A stretch of DNA of 7,889 nucleotides from an uncultured Bacilli bacterium (lineage in GTDB: Bacteria; Bacillota_I; Bacilli_A; RF39; UBA660): assembly GCA_947588865.1 (NCBI GenBank), contig CANPYQ010000056.1, forward strand, positions 1-7,889, given 5' to 3'. Shown here piece after piece: positions 5,700 through 7,889 of this stretch (positions within the stretch are counted from its first letter, which is position 1; every line of letters starts with the position of its first letter). The notes below the pieces were generated by a model that had not been told where the DNA came from, did not search any database, and saw only the letters and a list, made by a program, of their open reading frames with translations. The translations under genes and the position numbers were made by a program.

Positions 5700-6578
5700 A
5701 TGATTACTGCAAGTCAAGTAAAAGATTTGAGAGAAAAAACTGGTGCTGGTATGTTGGATTGTAAAAAAGCACTAGAAGAAACTAATGGGAATATTGATGC
5801 AGCCATTGATTGGTTAAGAGAAAAAGGGATTTCTAAAGCAGCTAAAAAAGCAGATAGAATTGCTGCTGAGGGAGTTGCTGCAATACTTACAAAAGGTAAT
5901 AAAGCGGTTATAATAGAAGTTAATGCAGAAACAGATTTTGTTGCCAAAAATGAAAAATTTATTGATATGGTAAATATAATACTTGAAACAATTATTGATA
6001 GTGATGCAAAAACTTTGGAAGAAGCTTTAAAACTACAAACTAATGAAGGAACTATTGAAGAATTAATAGTTTCTAAAACTGCAACGATTGGAGAAAAATT
6101 AAGCTTTAGAAGAATGGAAGTTATAACAAAAAAAGATTCTGAAAACTTTGGAGATTATATACATATGGGAGGTAAGATTGCAGTTTTAACTGTAATTGAT
6201 GGAGCAAGCGTTAGTGTTGCAAAAGATGTAGCTATGCATGCTGCTGCTATGAAACCTTCATATGTAAAAAGTACTGATGTACCTACTGATGTTTTAAACA
6301 AAGAGAAGGAAATAATGAAAGAACAATTATTGAATGAAGGTAAACCAGCTGAAAGAATAGATAGCATATTAGTTGGAAAGGTAAAAAAATACTATGAAGA
6401 TGTATGCTTGGAAAATCAAATATTTGTAAAAGCTGAAAATAAAGAAACTGTAGCTGATTTTGTTAAGAATAATGGTGGTACAATAACTACTATGGTTCGC
6501 TTTGAAGTTGGAGAAGGAATGGAAAAAAGAAATGAAAATTTTGCAGAAGAAGTAGCAAAACAAATGCAAGGAAAATAA
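5700..6578 (+). CDS. tsf: Translation elongation factor Ts
   Basis: EF-Ts is the guanine-nucleotide exchange factor that recycles EF-Tu-GDP. The 292-residue length is typical of the full-length family. The N-terminal UBA-like domain (about 1-50) has VKDLREKTGAGMLDCKKALE, and the EF-Tu-contacting TDFVAKN motif is at 78-84. The core dimerisation-type domains follow, with HMGGKIAVL in the middle and the C-terminal helical module MVRFEVGEGMEKRNENFAEE near the end. No key segment is missing. ATG 5700 has a perfect AGGAGG at 5688-5693, six bases upstream, the strongest SD in the window. It is second in the rpsB-tsf operon, behind an intergenic hairpin, and ends in its own terminator that overlaps the stop codon. 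Confidence 0.97.
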   Translation: MITASQVKDLREKTGAGMLDCKKALEETNGNIDAAIDWLREKGISKAAKKADRIAAEGVAAILTKGNKAVIIEVNAETDFVAKNEKFIDMVNIILETIIDSDAKTLEEALKLQTNEGTIEELIVSKTATIGEKLSFRRMEVITKKDSENFGDYIHMGGKIAVLTVIDGASVSVAKDVAMHAAAMKPSYVKSTDVPTDVLNKEKEIMKEQLLNEGKPAERIDSILVGKVKKYYEDVCLENQIFVKAENKETVADFVKNNGGTITTMVRFEVGEGMEKRNENFAEEVAKQMQGK

Positions 6579-6596
6579 TCCTTGTTTTTATTTTTA
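6566..6596 (+). terminator. Rho-independent terminator of the rpsB-tsf operon
   Basis: CAAGGA (6567-6572) pairs with TCCTTG (6579-6584), extended by a G-U pair, around the loop AAATAA. The loop contains the tsf stop codon (6576-6578). A T-rich tract (TTTTTATTTTT type) follows from 6585. Confidence 0.8.
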
Positions 6597-6652
6597 TATT
6601 CCTCTAAAATTTTTAAATATAAAATTTCGTTAAGACAAAGACGGAAAGTTAA

Positions 6653-6796
6653 ATAAAAACTTTGCAAATAGACTATGGTAGAATGTTTTTAAATTGGCCA
6701 ACTTTATCAACAATAAAAGTAACTAAGTCTAAATGGAATTTGCCTTAAAGTTTAGTTAGTGGAATACCTGCTAAAACATATACTTATGTAGATGAA
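6653..6796 (+). pseudogene. Possible decayed coding relic
   Basis: One frame reads on from 6653 through an ATG at 6683, giving MFLNWPTLSTIKVTKSKWNL and a Pro. It meets a TAA at 6749-6751, then continues SLVSGIPAKTYTYVDE to the next TAA. The residue composition (Trp, Pro, Gly, few Ile/Asn/Lys runs) is more protein-like than expected for this intergenic DNA, and a single in-frame stop interrupts it. There is no SD sequence and no recognisable family. It may be chance; confidence is low. The rest of 6579-6800 shows only a small 6-bp hairpin (6645-6650 / 6658-6663). Confidence 0.15.
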
Positions 6797-6800
6797 TAAT

Positions 6801-6830
6801 AGAAAAAAATAAGATAGCTTTTCCTATCTT
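6801..6830 (-). terminator. Rho-independent terminator of the yigZ-family gene
   Basis: On the minus strand the 7-bp stem AAGATAG / CTATCTT (6824-6830 with 6811-6817) has a six-base loop and is followed by an A and seven T (6803-6810 in + coordinates). The stop codon (6824-6826) lies inside the stem. The element may also act weakly on + strand transcripts (TTTT at 6829-6832). Confidence 0.75.
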
Positions 6831-7414
6831 TTATCAATTAAAATTTCATCTTTTATAGATATATGTATTGCTATTTTTTCAAGTTCACTTATTATATTTA
6901 ATTCATTTTTATTTAAGTAAAATTTATAAATAATATTATTTTTATATTCTTTTTCTATAACATTTTTATTAATTAAAATATAATCAACTAGTTTAATATT
7001 ATTATAATTAAATTCTAATTCAATTAAATATCCTAAAGTAAGTTCTATAATATCAGTCAATTTAATTGCTTCAATAATTGAATTAGAATAGGCTCTTGTT
7101 AAACCTCCAGCCCCTAATTTAATACCGCCAAAATATCTAATTACTATGGCAAGAATGTTATTTAATTTATTTCTCTTTAATATATTTAATATTGGAATGC
7201 CTGCTGTTCCACTAGGTTCGCCATCGTCAGAACATTTTTCAGCATTATTTACAATATATCCGTAGCAAACATGTGTTGCATTTTTATGAATTTTTCTTAT
7301 ATCATTTAAAATATTGTTTATTTCATCTACTTTATTTATTCTATATAATTTTGAAATAAATTTAGATTTTTTAATAATTAAAGTATTTTCTACATTATTT
7401 TTAATAGAATACAT
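6824..7414 (-). CDS. IMPACT/YigZ-family protein (UPF0029)
   Basis: This 196-residue protein has the family's signature segments in order: KKSKFI at 15-20, ATHVCYGY at 46-53, SDDGEPSGTAGIP at 62-74, RYFGG at 93-97 and KLGAGGLTRAY at 99-109. These make up the Impact N-terminal domain (about 1-115). The remaining residues fit the C-terminal DUF1949 alpha/beta domain (about 130-190). The length is slightly below the usual 200-215. Bacterial members (YigZ, YvyE) have no firmly established role. The eukaryotic relative IMPACT modulates Gcn2, and translation-linked roles have been suggested. The start at 7414 is preceded by GGTGAG (7418-7423) and a TATAAT promoter element. It is monocistronic, convergent to tsf and divergent from the T-box-tRNA unit, with 98 bases between the start codon and the opposing -35 box. 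Confidence 0.93.
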   Translation of the reverse strand: MYSIKNNVENTLIIKKSKFISKLYRINKVDEINNILNDIRKIHKNATHVCYGYIVNNAEKCSDDGEPSGTAGIPILNILKRNKLNNILAIVIRYFGGIKLGAGGLTRAYSNSIIEAIKLTDIIELTLGYLIELEFNYNNIKLVDYILINKNVIEKEYKNNIIYKFYLNKNELNIISELEKIAIHISIKDEILIDKR

Positions 7415-7430
7415 AGTCTCACCAATAACG

Positions 7431-7459
7431 ATTATATCTTATATCAAATAATAAAGCAA
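7431..7459 (-). promoter_or_regulatory. Promoter of the yigZ-family gene
   Basis: On the minus strand TTGCTT (7454-7459) is followed after 17 bases by a perfect TATAAT (7431-7436). The -10 ends 16 bases before the ATG, so transcription would begin near 7424, immediately before the GGTGAG SD. Confidence 0.6.
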
Positions 7460-7512
7460 ATTATCATATATTAATAAAATTTTGCATATAATAAAAAAGT
7501 GAATAAAATACC

Positions 7513-7541
7513 TTGACAAAAGATAGATTCTAATCTATAAT
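7513..7541 (+). promoter_or_regulatory. Consensus promoter of the T-box-tRNA-Asn unit
   Basis: This is a perfect -35 TTGACA (7513-7518) and a perfect -10 TATAAT (7536-7541) with the optimal 17-base spacer, the best promoter in the window. Transcription should start near 7548, giving a leader of about 267 nt before the tRNA. Confidence 0.9.
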
Positions 7542-7547
7542 TAATAC

Positions 7548-7813
7548 ATAAGTCATTTTGAGATTAAAAGTTTTGATTGAGAGAAGTAGTAATGATTACT
7601 GATTAAAGCGAGTTAGGTATGGTGAAAGCTAACAATTAAGTGTATTATGAATAACACTCATGAACTATTAGCTTGAATTAAGTAAAGTTAATCGGATGTA
7701 ACCCGTTAAAAATTACACGATTTGATAGAATCGATAAAGAGGTCATTTATGACAAATTGGGTGGCACCGCGGAATATATTCGTCCCAAATAAGAGACGAA
7801 TTACTATTTAAAA
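7548..7813 (+). promoter_or_regulatory. T-box riboswitch, Asn specifier (AAC)
   Basis: A T-box leader reads the charging state of one tRNA and lets RNA polymerase continue when that tRNA is uncharged. The T-box core GGGTGGCACCGCGG is at 7759-7772. Stem I spans about 7564-7671. Its base pairs AGTT 7569-7572 with AACT 7663-7666, then TGAG 7578-7581 with CTCA 7657-7660. The loop-E parts are AGTA (7585-7588) and GAA (7649-7651), closed above by TAAT 7590-7593 / ATTA 7644-7647. The specifier AAC (7653-7655) is followed by A7656. The distal stem GTTAG 7612-7616 / CTAAC 7629-7633 carries the GGTGAAAG loop. A CCCGTTA segment (7702-7708, Stem II region) and small hairpins (7718-7733, 7742-7753) follow. 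The antiterminator pairs TTGGG 7757-7761 with CCCAA 7784-7788. The bulge TGGC (7762-7765) fits a tRNA ending GCCA, as tRNA-Asn does. Confidence 0.93.
7778..7809 (+). terminator. Terminator arm of the T-box (weak)
   Basis: ATTCGTC (7778-7784) pairs with GACGAAT (7795-7801) around a 10-base loop, mutually exclusive with the antiterminator, which needs CGTCCCAA (7781-7788). The following tract TTACTATTT (7801-7809) has only six T in nine, a poor U-run. Termination is therefore plausible but likely leaky. Confidence 0.6.
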
Positions 7814-7814
7814 T

Positions 7815-7889
7815 GCTCAATTAGCTCAGTCGGTAGAGCGCACGGCTGTTAACCGTTAGGTCGTAGGTTCGAGTCCTACATTGAGCGCC
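7815..7889 (+). tRNA. tRNA-Asn (anticodon GTT), last base outside the window
   Basis: The cloverleaf is clear. The acceptor stem is GCTCAAT 7815-7821 with ATTGAGC 7880-7886. The D stem is GCTC 7824-7827 with GAGC 7836-7839. The anticodon loop CTGTTAA (7846-7852) has GTT at 7848-7850. The T arm is GTAGG-TTCGAGT-CCTAC. The anticodon stem has four good pairs plus a C7841-T7857 mismatch at its top. Discriminator G7887 (normal for tRNA-Asn) is followed by CC at the window edge, so the CCA end is probably encoded. It lies 13 bases after the T-box terminator arm with no room for a separate promoter, so it must be made from the T-box transcript. Confidence 0.96.

Noticed and set aside
5283..5947. Minus-strand frames opposite rpsB and tsf
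   Set aside because: They are Ser/Leu/Phe-rich complements of Lys/Glu-rich coding sequence, with no start signals. S2 and EF-Ts are unmistakable on the + strand.
6662..6684. Promoter TTGCAA ... TAGAAT in the tsf-yigZ gap
   Set aside because: The spacer is only 11 bases and no + strand gene follows.
1..7889. Mollicutes genetic code (UGA = Trp)
   Set aside because: All Trp codons checked in the genes are TGG and no gene has an in-frame TGA. The standard code explains everything, though UGA reassignment cannot be excluded from this window.
1..7889. Mobile element, CRISPR array or phage/defence island
   Set aside because: There are no transposase or integrase motifs, no regularly spaced repeats and no terminal inverted repeats with target duplications. 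The genes are housekeeping or small unknowns.

Overview
The window comes from a very AT-rich, low-GC Gram-positive bacterium. T-box regulation, PriA/EF-Ts/S2 sequence types, SD sequences of the GGTGAT/AGGAGG kind and TATAAT promoters all fit Firmicutes, probably a deep Bacilli/Erysipelotrichia/Mollicutes-related lineage. Every Trp codon I checked in the genes is TGG and stops are TAA or TAG, so nothing requires the Mollicutes UGA=Trp code, but the window cannot exclude it. I see no mobile element, phage gene or CRISPR array.

Layout. Positions 1-77 hold the last 24 codons of an unidentified + strand gene. Positions 78-470 are non-coding and contain a nested inverted repeat (121-178), a strong intrinsic terminator (264-304) and a good promoter (402-430). 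That promoter serves a small zinc-ribbon protein (471-854), which ends in tandem hairpins with a terminator at 930-957. Next come a stand-alone Smr-domain protein (1155-1421), the primosomal helicase PriA (1486-3660) and an unrecognised 240-residue acidic-tailed protein (3718-4440). A terminator that physically overlaps the next promoter separates these from the translation pair rpsB (4591-5649) and tsf (5700-6578). A small hairpin terminator sits between rpsB and tsf. S2 carries a long charged linker and a C-terminal Rho_N-like module. After the tsf terminator is a convergent IMPACT/YigZ-family gene on the minus strand (6824-7414), with its own terminator.

Divergent from yigZ, a near-perfect promoter (TTGACA-N17-TATAAT, 7513-7541) drives a complete T-box leader (about 7548-7813). 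Its specifier codon reads AAC (Asn) and its antiterminator bulge is TGGC. Only 13 bases after the terminator arm lies tRNA-Asn(GTT) with discriminator G, cut one base short by the window edge. The leader therefore appears to sense the same tRNA that is the first gene it controls. This is the most unusual feature of the window.

A second pattern is that four genes (smr, priA, the unknown gene and yigZ) have a TATAAT hexamer ending 15-17 bases before the start codon. If used, these predict mRNAs with leaders of about 8-11 nt that begin at or inside the Shine-Dalgarno sequence.
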